Shown: positions 21,251-33,589, counted from the first letter of the stretch. The stretch: 64,000 nucleotides of DNA from Cycas panzhihuaensis (GCA_023213395.1 CM041465.1:30201741-30265740); one strand, 5' to 3'. Notes: generated by a model not told the origin, from the letters alone. Program-made: numbers and translations.

Positions 21251-23160
21251 TTAGCTTATTTTTTCTGACAGTAAGAAACATAGGGGATCTCCATTCATAT
21301 TTGAAATGATATAGGTCAGACACCCAAACTTTAGAGACAAGATTGAGGATTGGTGGAAGATCCCTATTCAAGGTCATGCAATGTACAAGTTCTCAAAAAA
21401 TATGGACTGGATCAAGAGGCAAGTGAAAAGATGGAATAAGGAAGAGCATGGAAGCATCTTTGCTACTAAAGAACAAATCATAAGGAACCTAGAAATTACT
21501 AAGAGAAGGATCTAGGAGGAGGGGAGATCTGAGGAGCTGAATAAAACAGAAAAGAACTTGGTTGAGAATTTAGAGGAATCCTTAATCAACGAGGAGATTT
21601 ATTAGAAACATAAACCCAGGGCCCTTTGGTTGGCTGAGGGAGATAGAAACACCATTTCTTTTCACATGATAACTATGAAAAATAGAGTAAGTAATAGGAT
21701 CAGTAGCCTCATGAATAAAGATGGTCAAGAAGTTAAGGGGTAGGAGCTTTTTTCTACTATGGATTATTTTAAAGATCTATTTGATGAACTGGGATGCCGA
21801 GATGAGGAAGACAGAAAGGTTTTTTTTAGGATCATCCTGAATCTGGTCAATGAATCCTAGAATGATATGCTGAAAGCCCCCTTCACCATGGAGGAAATTA
21901 AGAAAGCTATCTTTGGGATGAAGCGGGAGAAGGCCCCAGGCCTAGATGGGTTTCTCCTTAGATTCTATCAGGAATTCTAGCATATCATCAAAGGGGATTT
22001 AAAGGAAGCTGTGGACGAGTTCCATAGGGACCACAAGCTATTGGGTGAATGGAAAACTACATTTATTGTTTTAATACCCAAGAAAGAGGGTGTGAAGAAG
22101 ATGGAGGACTTCTATCTTATAAGCTTGTGTAACATAAAATATAAAATAATCTTTAAAATCCTAGCAAATAGACTAAAGAAAATCCTTCCTAGGATTATAT
22201 CTCCAAACCAGAATGGGTTCGTTCAACGAAGATAGATTATGGATGGAATAATTTTGGTCCATAAGATGCTTCATTTAGCCCACATGAGGAGGGAGCCTAG
22301 CATACTAATTATGATTGATCTTTCAAAGGCCTATGAGAGAGTTTCTTAGGACTACCTTATGGAATGTATGAAAGCTTTTAGGTTCAGAGAGGTCTGAAGA
22401 GCTTCGATGTACTTATGTATATCCAATCCTTAATACTTTATGATTGTTAATAGATTATCGTTGAGCTTTTTCCTGGGCTTTAGAGGACTAAGGCAAGGAG
22501 ACCCATTATCTCCCTATTTGTTCATTATTATGGTTGAAATATTGGGAAGGGCTACAAAGGAGGCTAGAAGATTGGGCATAGTTAACAGAGTGAAACCCGC
22601 CTCTGACATCAACAATGTAGTACACCATCAATTTGTTGATGACAATATCTTTTTAGGGAAAGCGGTAATAAAGGAAGTGCGAAGCTTTAAAGAAGGTATG
22701 GAAAGGTTTGAGAGGGCCACAAATTAGAAGATAAACCTCAACAAAAGTAATATTTTTTTCATAAACCCTCCGGAGCACATTTAGAGGAGGATCAATAGCA
22801 TCTTGGAGATGATGATACACAGGTTTCCTACTTCGTACTTAGGTATGCCTTTGTTTATGGGGAAAATGGACAAGGAGATGTGGAACTTGATTATAGACAA
22901 GATTTAGAGGAAGCTGGCTAGAAGGTTCTTTTGGTTGCAACCTACCTTTAAAGCATTCAAGTGTACTTAATGCCTTTGTTCAGATTGTTGAGTTGGCTGG
23001 TAGTGGTGCTAGAATCTATCCAGAAGAGATTCCTCTGGTCTGAGGTAGAGGAGAAGGACATAATTCATTTGGTAGGATGGGAAAGGTCTGTCTCCCAAAA
23101 TGGGCAAGAGGTTTAAACCTTAGAAGACTATCTCTTTTCAACAAAGCCCTAGTGGTGAAG
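21251..23160 (+). pseudogene. LINE-D ORF2 reverse transcriptase (broken)
   Basis: Non-LTR reverse transcriptase. After a linker (W-L-A-E-G-D-R-N near 21630), the RT starts near 21890 with E-E-I-K-K-A-I and K-A-P-G-L-D-G-F. Next come L-I-P-K-K-E-G, S-L-C-N-I-K-Y-K, Q-N-G-F-V and I-D-L-S-K-A-Y-E, then F-R-G-L-R-Q-G-D-P-L-S-P-Y-L-F. The catalytic F-V-D-D is at 22632-22643, where L1 elements usually have F-A-D-D. The C-terminal part runs to L-F-N-K-A-L-V-V-K at 23160, where GYP-F interrupts it. About ten stops are present. Confidence 0.92.
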
Positions 23161-24025
23161 TGATCCTAAAATAGAGCTTAATTGGTGAAGAAGTCAATTA
23201 TCAACCTTTTCTCCTTGAGATCCTGAGAGTTAGTGTAGAAATCTCAATAACATCAAAACAACAATAAGCCCATAAAAGGAAATTCTACACCAAATCATTT
23301 ATTCTTGATATTGCTCCAAAAGTATGATGAGTAGTACTTTTATTAAACTATAAAAATATCCATTTAATGGTGGAGAAATCAACTAGCAAAAGAATGGTTA
23401 ATTTACAAGGAATAAATGATACAATTATACCATAAGGGGGACTCCAACCCTCCAAAATGCTTCTCCAAGGATGCTTCCCAAGTCAAGTGCCTTTCACCTC
23501 CACGAACCACCTCTCCAACCCATAATAGGGCTCAATTTATAGAAAGAAACCAAAATTGCATGTTTAACAAGTGGCAATCATGCAAGTATAACCACTAACC
23601 ACCATAATGCATGTTGTCCAGGTGGCCTTCATGCAATTCTTATAAGTTGTAGCTTGTAACTGACCTTAACGGACTCCAATTCAGCTCAAATCTGGTACAC
23701 GTATAAGAACACACGTCCCCTCCGCTTCCTCAAAATTTTAGCTCATGTGGATGTCATTTGGCTACATTTTTATTCATTTAATGATAATATGTATTTATTG
23801 TTTTTCTACTAGCTGTGGGATTAATTTTATGAAAAACAAGGCTTGAACTCTAATCAAATGATATTTTTTGAATCCCACCTTTTGTACACATGTAGTGGGA
23901 TGTGTCTTCTACCTTTACACAAAATTTCATATAATTTTGATACCATTTGGCCATATTTGTTTTAGTTATGCCAATGCCTAGCATTTTCTGCATCCTGTAA
24001 ACATATGGTAGATCCTCCTAGATCA
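23161..24025 (-). repeat. GYP-F 3' LTR, 865 bp
   Basis: Plus-strand ends TGATCCTA...CTAGATCA. The polypurine tract (reverse complement of TGGCTCCCCTTCCTT) follows at 24026-24040. Confidence 0.95.
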
Positions 24026-24065
24026 TGGCTCCCCTTCCTTATAGCCAACTCATGTTTGGCTTAGA

Positions 24066-25593
24066 ATTAGAGATGGGGGAAGTGTTGTTCTCCTTGTTGC
24101 CTACTAAACCACTTGGCCTTACTAGGCAATTGTCCTGTTACTCCAATCCTGAAAGATTCATGTGTCTTATGTCTTGTTTTGGTAGATTTTCTCTCCAAGA
24201 TATAATCTTCCTTGAGAGGCTCCTCATTTTCCAAATACAAGTCATCAACTAAAGGTAAAGTGAACTGGTCCTATTTCTCATCTAGCATGGAGGGCTCAAA
24301 TAGTTTTAAGTATTCAACATTTACTACTGAATATATTTGCATATAATGTGGAAGATCAAGTTGGAAAGCATTGCCACCTACTTTTCTCAAAATCTTGAAT
24401 GGTCCATACCTTATAGGTTTGAGTTTCTTGCCTTCTCCTTTTAACCTCTCCTTGCTCAAATATAACCATACTAAATCTCCTTCTTGAAAAGTACACTCTT
24501 GCCTATACTTGTCATGTCTTTCCTTGTACTTTTGTTGAGTCCTTAGAAGTTGATCATGTACTTCTTTATGGACTCTCTGGATCTTCTCCAAGTATCTTAA
24601 AGTCTTGTCATGCTCCTCCTTCTCTTTGATGGATCCTTCCTTAGCTTGCATGGAAAACTCTAAGTCAAATGGACTTTGAGGTAAGTATCCCAAACAAACT
24701 TCAAAAGGTGCTTTAGAGTGTGATGCATGCATTGCTCTATTAAATGCAAATTGTAGAAAAGCCAATGATTCATCCGAAGTCTTTAGATGTTTAGAATTGT
24801 ATCCCCTTAATAAATGTACCAAAGTTTTGTTCACTACTTTAGTTTGTCCATCTGTTTGAGGATGGAAACTTGTACTCCTCTTCAATTTCGTATCCATCAT
24901 CTCCCATCGTGACTTCCAAAATGATGAAAGGAATCGAGTGTCCCTATCTGAAATGATGGAAGAACGCAAGCCAAAATTCTTCCATACATGCTCAAAGAAT
25001 AACTCAAATGCTCCTGTTCCTGTGATTGTCTTCTTATAAGGTATTAGACATATCATTTTATTGAACTTATCTACAACAACAAAGAGATAATCATGTCCCT
25101 TCCTAGTCATGGGAAGTCCCCCTAAGAAATTAATGCAGATACTTTCCCAAGGTCTAGTGGGAATAGGAAGTGGTGTATACAATCCTAATTTTCTAGAAGA
25201 AGGCTTAGAAGTATTATACATTACACATCCTTTTACATATTTGCCTACATCATTTTACATTTTTGGCCATACAACATATCTTCTCAAGTTTGCTAAAGTC
25301 TTCTCTATACCAAAGCGACCAGCTACTTTAGAAGTATGGGCTTCTCTAAGCCACTTGATCTTGTCTCCTTTTGATGGAACATAGAGCTGCTCCCCTTTGA
25401 AAAGTAGACCATCCTTCCAAGCAAGCTGGGAAGGTCTTCCTTTCTCTAGGTTCTCTAATTCTTCCTTCAAAGCTTCATCTTCATGGTACAAGTCTTTGTA
25501 TTCTTCATGATGCATTGGCTCTACCTGCAAACTCATAAGAGAACTACAAACAAAAGCAGAAGAGGAAGTGGAACAAGGTGGTCTAGATAACAT
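24066..25593 (-). pseudogene. GYP-F integrase with chromodomain-like tail (broken)
   Basis: Integrase inserts the DNA copy into the host chromosome. Minus strand: the zinc-binding N-terminus spans a frame break near 25250, with H-T-S-K-V-A-G-R-F in place of the first His-rich block. The core then has W-E-S-I-C-I-N-F-L-G-G, V-V-V-D-K-F and I-I-S-D-R-D-T-R-F, then H-P-Q-T-D-G-Q-T. The first catalytic Asp (usually M-D-F) is Asn here. A GPY/F module (R-Y-G-P-F-K-I) follows. After a TAG at 24271, 60 or so codons stay open and resemble the chromodomain-type tail of plant chromoviruses, with I-L-E-R-K, L-P-S-K-A-K-W and H-F-P-H-L. The 316-codon frame 25221-24271 is one of the longest intact frames in the window. 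Confidence 0.92.
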
Positions 25594-25599
25594 ATCAGC

Positions 25600-26157
25600 A
25601 ATTTTGTTAGTAGATCCCTTTTTGTACTTGATTACAATATTGAATTGTTATAAATAGCTCATCCACTTCATGTGTTTTGCTTGCTGTAATTTACTTTGGG
25701 TTTGTAAAAATTGAAGAGGCTTATGATCAGTATGAACTACAACCTCTTTTCTAAGTAAGTAGGACCTCCAATGCTTGCATGTTTGATGAAGTGCGAACAT
25801 TTCTCGATCATATGTTGGGTAGTTTTTCACTTGAGGGGTGAAGACTTCCGAATGGTAAGCAATAGGCTTCCCATCTTGAATAAGGATAGCTCCCATCGCA
25901 TTTCCACTTGCATCAGCTTCTACTTCAAAAGGCCTTTGCAAATTTGGCATTACCAAAACCGGTGCTTCACAAATTTTCTTCTTTAAAAGAAGAAAAGCTT
26001 CTTCCTCCTTGGAACCCCAAGTAAACTTTTTACTAGATTTTGTCAATCCATGTAGAGGTGCTGCAACCTGTGAGAAATGAAGAATAAACTTTCTTAAGTA
26101 TTGACAAGCTCCTAAAAAACTTCTCTCACCTCTGTGATGTTTGTTGGCCGAGGCCAT
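25600..26157 (-). pseudogene. GYP-F RNase H (broken)
   Basis: A minus-strand frame of 169 codons carries the gypsy RNase H: F-L-G-A-C-Q-Y-L-R-K-F at the RT connection, F-E-V-E-A-D-A-S-G, G-A-I-L-I-Q-D-G-K-P, Y-D-R-E-M-F-A-L and V-V-H-T-D-H-K-P-L. The catalytic Asp and Glu positions (E-A-D-A-S, R-E-M, H-T-D-H) are kept. The frame ends at a stop near 25648. Confidence 0.92.
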
Positions 26158-27115
26158 TTGAGGATGGCTCGAGTCTTGAGTGGGTCGATGCTCAACTTTC
26201 CTCCTCCAACCACAAAGCCTAAGAAGATCAAGTTCTCCTTGCTAAATTCATACTTCTTCACATTAAGCTTTAAATGATGCTTAGCCATAGTCTTTAAAAC
26301 TTCTTCTATGTGCTGCAAATGCTCCTCCCATGTGTTGCTGAAAATAAACAACAACAAAATTATCCAAGTAAGGCCTTAACATTTCATTCATTAGCCTCAT
26401 GAATGTTGCAGGAGCATTACACAATCCGAAAAGGCATAACCATCCATTCAAAGAGTCTTTACTTTGTTTTGAAGGCCATCTTCCATGTGTCCTCCTCCTT
26501 GACCCTAACTTGGTGATAACCGCTTTTCAAATCCAACTTAGTAAAATAACAAGCATGCTAAATTTGATCAAGCAAATCATCTATGCAAGGCAAAGGGTAG
26601 TGATTTTTAATTGTAATTTTATTCAAAGCACGAAAGTCTATACACATTCTCCATCCTTCATCCTTCTTAGGCACCAAGACAATTGGTGACTCACAAGGTG
26701 AACATGAAGGTCTTATGACCCCTTGATCAAGCAACTCCTCAACTTGCCTCTTTATCTCATTATTCTCTACAATGGAGTGCCTATACAAAGCAACATTAGG
26801 CAATGGTGCATCTCCTAGAAGAGTGATTTCGTGCTCTATCTTTTTCTTTGGTGGTAGCCCATCAACATGTTGAAATAGAATATCATACCTTGTCTTTAAC
26901 TCCTCAATTTGTTGCATTTGTTTAGGTGATATAAGAAGAGTGTGAGTAGGAGGACCTTCTTCATCTCCTGGCTCTTCTTTTCTCCTTACCATTAAGATGA
27001 TGAATTTACCACATGCATTGATCATCCTTTTTGCTTGAGTGGCTGAAATTAATGTTATCTTATCCAAGTGCTTCTTTGTGGCCTTTATGATGAAGCCCTT
27101 GTTATCCTTCATCAA
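26112..27115 (-). pseudogene. GYP-F reverse transcriptase, catalytic motif deleted
   Basis: The frame 27115-26558 contains [23 protein letters not shown] and [11 protein letters not shown], then D-F-R-A-L-N-K. After a stop, [13 protein letters not shown] follows in a broken stretch, and 26357-26112 continues with W-E-E-H-L-Q-H-I and F-L-G-F-V-V. Between V-V-V-Y-F (near 26345) and S-N-T-W-E-E the Y/F-x-D-D catalytic block is absent: a short deletion has removed it and shifted the frame. The enzyme cannot be active. Confidence 0.9.
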
Positions 27116-27274
27116 CCGATACTTTCTCTCCCTTCGATAGAAGAGTGCATCTCAATCCCACAAGTAGGGACTCCCAAGCATAACATGGCATACATCTAAT
27201 GGCACCACATCAGATATTACTTCATGAACAAAATCATTAGTGATGGAAAAATTAAGTGTACATTGCTTTGATAT

Positions 27275-28600
27275 TTATATTTCCACATCTTTATGGATCC
27301 AACCAAGAGGATATGGGTGAGGGTGAGGAGTAGTTACCAACCCAATGCTCTTTACTAAACTTTCTGAGATCAAATTCTTTTGGCTTCCCGGATTTATAAT
27401 GGCACCAATAATATTATTTCCTACTTGAAGCTTCGAGTGAAATAGTTCCTCCCTTGTAGCATCATCTCCATAATTTGTAACTAGAGTAACCTTCTCTTCT
27501 TCTCCTTCACTTTGAATCTCCACCTTAGAAAGTAGTGCTTTCCCTTTTTCCTTCTTTCTTAATTCCATATCCTTGATATGCTTTGGCTTTAGCTCTGGAT
27601 GCAACTTCCAAAACTTTACTACAATATGACCACTAATATCACAATGCTCACAATAGTTAGAACTTTTAACAAAATTAGTTCTTTTCTTCTTTCCTTCTTG
27701 CCTTTTAGATGAGTGCAATTTAGGATTCTTTTCATACTTATTAGAAGTAAAAGTAGAATCTTTAGACATGAATGTAGATTTCTTACTTTTAATTTCTATT
27801 GCCATAGCCATTCTACTTACTTCTCCAATGGATTGAACCTTAAAAAGCCTTAGTTCTTTCCTTATGTATTCATGTAATCCTCCAATGAATTTCATAAGAG
27901 TGATATATTCATCCATATTAATACCAAGTAGCATGCCATGCCTAAAAAATAAAGAAGTATAGTCTTGGACACATACACCTCTCCCTTGGCATAAATATTG
28001 CCAAGTTACCCATTGGTCTTCCTCATGACCTATGGGGTAGTATTGCTTCTTTATTATTTTCTTAAAATCCATCCATGAAAAAGAAGATACATCATGAGTC
28101 TTCAAATATGCATTCCACCATGTCAATGCATGTTTACACAACTTAAGCCTAGCAAATGAAAGCTTTTGAGTATTACTATAAGCATAAATTGTGAAGTAGG
28201 TTTCAAGTTGATCCAACCAATGGTCCAACTTTTCAGCATTTACCTCTCCATCATAAGTTGGAATATCCAACTTTGCCTCCACCTTGAAGGGTTGATGAGA
28301 TGAAGTACCCTTGCTTTCTTCAAATGAGTGCTTTAAGGTCTCCTCCTCTTTCTCTTCATGGTTGTGGTCATATGTGGATCCTCCTTCAACTTCCTTTTCT
28401 TTGCCTTTTCCCTTGACTAGAGGTAGAAGTTGGGTCATCATTTGCATCAAGACTTCTACGTTCTTCTCAAGCTTTTCAAATCTAATTTCTCCATCTTCTT
28501 TTTTAGCCATGGTGCTTGGATTTTTTCTTTGTCTTCTTGGTGATTGCAACACAAGAAAAGCTTCACCTTTCTCTTTGTATCCTTTCCTTGTTTGTACCAT
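27275..28600 (-). pseudogene. GYP-F gag-protease, 441-codon open frame
   Basis: The ATG at 28600 starts the longest open frame in the window. After a charged N-terminus with a short coiled-coil-like segment (E-K-L-E-K-N-V-E), the Retrotrans_gag domain spans roughly residues 110-250 (L-D-H-W-L-D-Q-L-E, W-W-N-A-Y, F-K-K-I-I-K-K-Q-Y-Y-P). A zinc knuckle near residue 315 reads C-E-H-C..G-H....F, so its last ligand is lost. Near residue 400 the protease motif reads N-P-G-S where D-S/T-G or D-P-G-S is expected, so the catalytic Asp is replaced by Asn. The frame stops at 27275 within the protease. Confidence 0.9.
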
Positions 28601-28626
28601 TCAAGTCCCTACAATAAAGATCACAT

Positions 28627-28638
28627 GCTCTGATACCA
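28627..28638 (-). promoter_or_regulatory. GYP-F primer-binding site
   Basis: TGGTATCAGAGC on the minus strand is an exact initiator Met-tRNA match, 5 nt inside the 5' LTR. Confidence 0.93.
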
Positions 28639-28643
28639 AAATA

Positions 28644-29508
28644 TGATCCCAAGATAAAGCTTAATTGGTGAAGAAGTCAATTATCAACCTTTTCTCCTTG
28701 AGATCCTAGGAGTTAGTGTAGAAATCTCAATAACATCAAAACGACAATGAGCCCACAAAAGGAAATTCTACACCAAATCATTTATTCTTGACATTGCTCC
28801 AAAAGTACGAGGAGTAGTACTTTTATTAAACTATGAAAATCTCCATTTAATGGTGGAGAAATCAACTAGCAAAAGAATGGTTAATTTACAAGGAATAAGT
28901 GATACAATTATACCATAAGGGGGACTCCAACCCTCCAAAATGCTTCTCTAAGGATGCTTCCCAAGTCAAGTACCTTTCACTTGCAAGAACCACCTCTCCA
29001 ACCTATAATAAGGCTCATTTTATAGAATGAAACCAAAATTGCATGTTTAACAAGTGGAAATCATGCAAGTATAACCACTAACCACCAGAATGCATGTTGT
29101 CTAACTGGCCTTCATGCAATTCTTAAAAGTTGTGGCTTGTAACTAACCTTAACAGACTCTAATTCAGATCAAATTTGGTACACGTATAGAAACACATGTC
29201 CCCTCCGCTTCCTCAAAATTTTACCTCATTTGGATGTCATTTGACTACATATTTATTCATTTAATGATAGTATGTATTTGTTATTTTTCTACTAGCTATG
29301 GGATTAATTTTATGAAAAACAAGGCTTGAACTTCAATCAAATGATATTTTATGAACCCCACCTTTTGTACACACGTAGTGGGATGTGTCTTCTACCTTTA
29401 TAGAAAATTTCATGTAATTTTGATACCATTTGGCCATATCTCTTTTAGTTATTCCAATGCCTAGCATTTTCTGCATCCTGTAAACATATGGTAGATCCTC
29501 CTAGATCA
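28644..29508 (-). repeat. GYP-F 5' LTR, 865 bp
   Basis: Same length as the 3' copy; plus-strand ends TGATCCCA...CTAGATCA. Twenty-three differences were counted by eye in the first ~410 bp. Confidence 0.95.
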
Positions 29509-29952
29509 CGAAGATAGGGTGGTGGTTGGCCAAAAGGGAAGGAGGTTTATGGGAAAGGATTCTTTCCCAAAAATACCTTCAGTGATTTTTTTTTTAATGC
29601 AAATTTGTCTTCCCCCCATGGATCCCCTATTTGGAGGAGCATCCTGAAATCTAGAGAGATGCTAAGGGAAGGGGCGCAACAGAGATTGGGTGATGGTCAA
29701 TCTATCAGTTTCTGGGAGGATATATGGTGCAGTGATATGAAGCTAAATAATAGACCTGAGTTGGCAACTTTGTAGATCCCATGCAAGATTAAATACATGA
29801 AACTTATGAAGGACTACTAGACTGACAGAGGCAGAAATAGAAGATGGAGGAGCTTCAAGAAGTTGGAGGGGGATGCTGCCTCCCAAGAGAGGATTATTGA
29901 CCTGAGGGTGGAAATAGAAAGGTGTTATATCCCTAGAAAAGAGGGAGCAGAT
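29509..29952 (+). pseudogene. LINE-D ORF2 segment between the two gypsy insertions
   Basis: Translation resumes I-G-W-W-L-A-K-R-E-G-G-L-W, a typical post-RT block of plant L1 ORF2. It continues through S-I-S-F-W-E-D-I-W near 29700 to about 29952, where GYP-G starts. Stops are present (near 29580, 29776, 29820). Confidence 0.88.
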
Positions 29953-30148
29953 TATTATGAACCTCCTTAAAAGGTTATTAATCAATCATGTTAATCATAG
30001 GGGTGTGTTGGATAGTTATGTCTTTTGATAAGAAAGGGCCCAATATACCTATAAATATGGCTATCAATATGTTGTAACCATCATTCACTTTTTATCAATC
30101 TATATCAATTAATTCTTTTTACTCAGTGCATTCAAAGCGTACATTGTA
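29953..30148 (+). repeat. GYP-G 5' LTR
   Basis: Starts TATTATGAACC (TG mutated to TA) and aligns with 36397-36591. A possible primer site, TGGTAGTAGAG, lies at about 30193, which suggests the true LTR may reach 30190. The 3' copy does not support this extension clearly. Confidence 0.8.
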
Positions 30149-30251
30149 TATTTAGCCTTCTTCACCAGTTACAGATTTGGTCTGTAACAAGTGGTAGTAG
30201 AGTAATCGATACCTGGATTTTAGTGATAGTAATTCCAATGTCGCTAGTAAT

Positions 30252-30791
30252 ATGCTATTAATTCCACCACCACTTCTCCATCATATTTTTTCAATTATCG
30301 TGCACCAATACTCTTTGTCTCTATCCAGTGATAGCAACTCTTATATACAATCTATATCCACATATGTGTACTTTTTCATCCATAGTTACACTGAAGACGT
30401 CATTTTAACATCATATAATATTTATAACAATGTCTCCACATCAGTGAACAAGTATTTTAGCATTCAGAAGCTGAAGAAATTTACACCCAAAATCAATCTT
30501 TTCTTGCATCAGTTATTTAATTGCTTCCCATTTTGTGTCATCTCCATTCCATCGATCTATCCTTGCACTCTTTCAACCTGTTCTTACATAAATTCTTTGC
30601 ATGCCCTAAACCGTCCTTACATTCCATTCTGTTCTTTTCATTATGCTCAATCCATACTTTGTCTCACATCCCGTGTTAATTTAGCCTTCTGTCATTCTTT
30701 GATTTCCCTTAAACTACACCATCTACTTTTTTGCCCTCCCACATTTTCTAGTTGCGTCAGCACCTGTCATCATCCTATTTACTATTATTAA
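30252..30791 (+). CDS. 179-codon open frame in GYP-G leader (doubtful)
   Basis: The frame runs from ATG at 30252 to TAA at 30789 between the LTR and gag. The strand is pyrimidine-rich. The predicted product is rich in Ser, His, Ile and Tyr with Cys in the second half (C-F-P-F-C-V), and no domain is recognised. It is longer than any intact frame in the gag-pol of the same element. A pyrimidine-rich strand contains few stop codons by composition alone, so chance is the simplest explanation. Confidence 0.2.
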   Translation: MLLIPPPLLHHIFSIIVHQYSLSLSSDSNSYIQSISTYVYFFIHSYTEDVILTSYNIYNNVSTSVNKYFSIQKLKKFTPKINLFLHQLFNCFPFCVISIPSIYPCTLSTCSYINSLHALNRPYIPFCSFHYAQSILCLTSRVNLAFCHSLISLKLHHLLFCPPTFSSCVSTCHHPIYYY

Positions 30792-31035
30792 GCTCCATAA
30801 TAATTGATAAGTTAAAAAAGAATTCGATTGATTAAAGTTACAGTCGCTAATTTCCATTCAATCATTAAACATTCAACATTATCATTATTAATAGTCTACA
30901 CTTAGTTTACCACTGCTTGATATCATATTTACATTTCTTGATTTATATATTTATACCATTGCTTGATTTATATATTTATATTTGAAACCTTTTATTTGAT
31001 AAATATAATAGTTCAAATATAATATATTTATTTGT

Positions 31036-31037
31036 AT

Positions 31038-31125
<88 letters not shown>
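31036..31125. repeat. (TA)n microsatellite, about 85 bp
   Basis: Uninterrupted alternating T and A in the GYP-G leader. Confidence 0.98.
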
Positions 31126-31127
<2 letters not shown>

Positions 31128-31786
31128 AATCTTAATAAGTATTATTAGAGTGACACACTTTTATTATATTAATCTCTTATTAATACATTTGCTATTTTAT
31201 TAAATATTTCGTAATGGTGTGATAACTTCATATTAACGTTATACTTTATTAACGAATACTTGTATTTTTTATATTTTATTTAAATCATAAGTCCAACTGA
31301 GCCTTATTAGGGTAACATTTTCACTTTATTAACCATACATAATATTCTTTTTTATATTATATTAATTACATATATAAGTCACTTGATTAGTTGTGTCATA
31401 TCAATAGTCTCAAAGATCTTCTGCCATACCTATAATTTCTGATCATTATAATATTGATTAGATAGTATTTTAAACCTTATATTAGACATTTAAGTTTTAG
31501 ATTCTTCTAAGTCACCCCATCCTATTCAGTCAATTTCATATGCCCTGATATTGAGTATTGGACCAATTTGGCATTATATTTTACAAAAGCGACCAGTTGA
31601 GTCACCTCAAGTGGTGTTAAACAAAGGCTGAAATATTATTTTAGGGTATTGAAGTTTCATTTAGTGCATGAGATTTATTCATAATAAAAGGAGTCAAGGA
31701 GGTTAATAGGAGAAGCATACACTTTCTTTGACAACCTAAACACGACAGTCAAGTAGTGGAACTACATATATATAGTTGTTAAAGTA

Positions 31787-33535
31787 ATGAATATGGAAGA
31801 TATGGCAGATAACACCGTCCAAAAGGATATCATCAAACCAATTACCCAAGCAGTCCACGAAGTAATCCAAACATCCAATACTCTCTTAAATCATACCTTA
31901 CATCAGATTTTGGATAGATTAACAATTATAGCCACAAGTAGGAAAGAGGATATGATGTTCCTGATTCAGAAGATGAAGTAATGAGTCATCAATCACATAT
32001 CAGACATCAAACTGTGAGAAATTAGTTGGGTCCTTAGATATCTCTGATTAATTTTAAAAATGAAGTATTAGAAAATATCTTAACAAATACCAAAATTTAA
32101 CTCCTAAGGAATAGAAGATAGTAGGTTTTTAAGCATACTTTAACTACCTACAATGTATTCAAACATAGAAAAAGAAAAAGTTAGAAAAAATTACTATACA
32201 ACATTTCAATATTGAGCAAAAATTACATGAGTCGAGAATGTGGATCCAACAAATGGAAAACTACTTTTGCTTAGTGGGGATTGAACCAACAAATCAAGTT
32301 CTGTTAGCGGCCCAACACGTGGATGGAATAGTGTGTGAATGGTGGCAGTGTCTCGAACAAACTTCTTTTTAGACTCAGCTTCAAACCTGGAAAGAGTTTG
32401 TGTGTTTATTCATCGAACAGTTTGAAACTATATCTAATCGTGATTATTATTGTGAGTTATGAAGATTGAAATAAACTAGCTCTATGGAAGAATACAATAC
32501 AACATTTACAAAATTAAGTTATGTTTTAGAAGACATTCCCACAAATCGACTTATCTAATTATATATAGATGGCTTAACCATTAAAATCCAAACAGACATC
32601 AAAATTCAAAAACCTCAGGATCTGAATAAGGCAATACAACTTGCCAAATACAGGAAGGAAAGGTTAATGAAATACGGAAAGTAAGAACAAGACCCTATAT
32701 TCCTCCTTATGTTCGATTTAGTCCTCCTTCAATAATATGACTCACTCTAGTACCTAGTAGAGTTACTTGACCAAATAAACTATTACTTCAAAGGATAAGA
32801 TCTGATTAAGAATAATTACAAGAAAATAACCTCTGTTTTAAATGTGCAAGAAAATAGATACCTAATCACAAATATCAGAAGAATCAGTTATATATAATCG
32901 AATTATCCCCAGTAGTTGAAAATAAGGAAATTGAAGAAAAATATGATATAGAAAGTAGCCAAGAGAACACTCTTGAAACTCAGGAATACCAATATAACCA
33001 AGAGGAGGATGTCTTTAAAATGTCATTCTCATCTATGAGTGGTTTGACAAGATCTGATATGCTTAAACTACGAGAATTTATTAAAAATTGGGCTATTATA
33101 ATCCTGGTCGATCCTAAAAGTACCCATAATTTCATCGATAGAATCTCGGCTCAATACTTAAAATTGTTTCCATCTAGAATAACATCTTTCTAAGTAAGTG
33201 TTAGGGGTCGCCAAGTTATATCTGGACAAGGACTAATGGAAAACCTTAAGATCTCAATAGGTGATGTTGTTATTAAAAAAAAAATTTATATACTTAATGT
33301 GGGTGGAGTAGATATTGTACTGGGAAGCTAATGGCTAAGAACCTTGGGAACCTTCAAAATGAACCTTGAGGAATTATTTATGAGATATAAGAAGGAAGGA
33401 AGGATCGTTGTCCTTCAAGGAGAGAAACCAAGGGATAGCCAACTAATATCTTGTAAACAAATAGAAAAATTAATCAAGAAAGGACATCGTGGTATTATGG
33501 CTCAACTCTTTTCTATCAAGGCATAAATAAAGCTA
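31787..33535 (+). pseudogene. GYP-G gag and protease (broken)
   Basis: A 64-codon frame from 31787 (M-N-M-E-D-M-A) may be the gag start. The capsid domain lies at 32230-32690 in stop-interrupted frame: W-I-Q-Q-M-E-N-Y-F, E-W-W-Q-C-L, W-K-E-F-V-C-L-F and Y-N-T-T-F-T-K-L-S. A zinc knuckle near 32840 reads C-F-K-C....P-N-H-K-Y, with the last Cys lost. The protease near 33105 has I-L-V-D-P-K-S-T-H-N-F-I-D, keeping Asp but with Lys for the Gly of D-P-G/D-S-G. The protease C-terminus (D-I-V-L-G) is followed by an open stretch at 33344-33526 leading toward RT. Many of the stops are TAG or TAA at usual Trp or Gln positions. Confidence 0.85.
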
Positions 33536-33589
33536 ATCACATAAGGAGATGAACTTTGAATAGTCATTAAAAAATATAAAGAAGTTTTC

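Larger units (their letters stand above)
23161..29508 (-). mobile_element. GYP-F: Ty3/gypsy chromovirus inside LINE-D ORF2
   Basis: Two 865-bp LTRs bound the element. On the minus strand the order is primer site, gag, protease, RT, RNase H, integrase with chromodomain-like tail, and polypurine tract, which is the Ty3/gypsy order. Flanks TGAAG (23156-23160) and CGAAG (29509-29513) are a 5-bp target duplication with one mismatch. The LINE frame continues across it: V-V-K then I-G-W-W-L-A-K. LTR identity is about 94 percent over the first ~410 bp by eye. The tail (S-K-A-K-W, H-F-P-H-L) resembles Reina-like plant chromoviruses. Confidence 0.95.
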
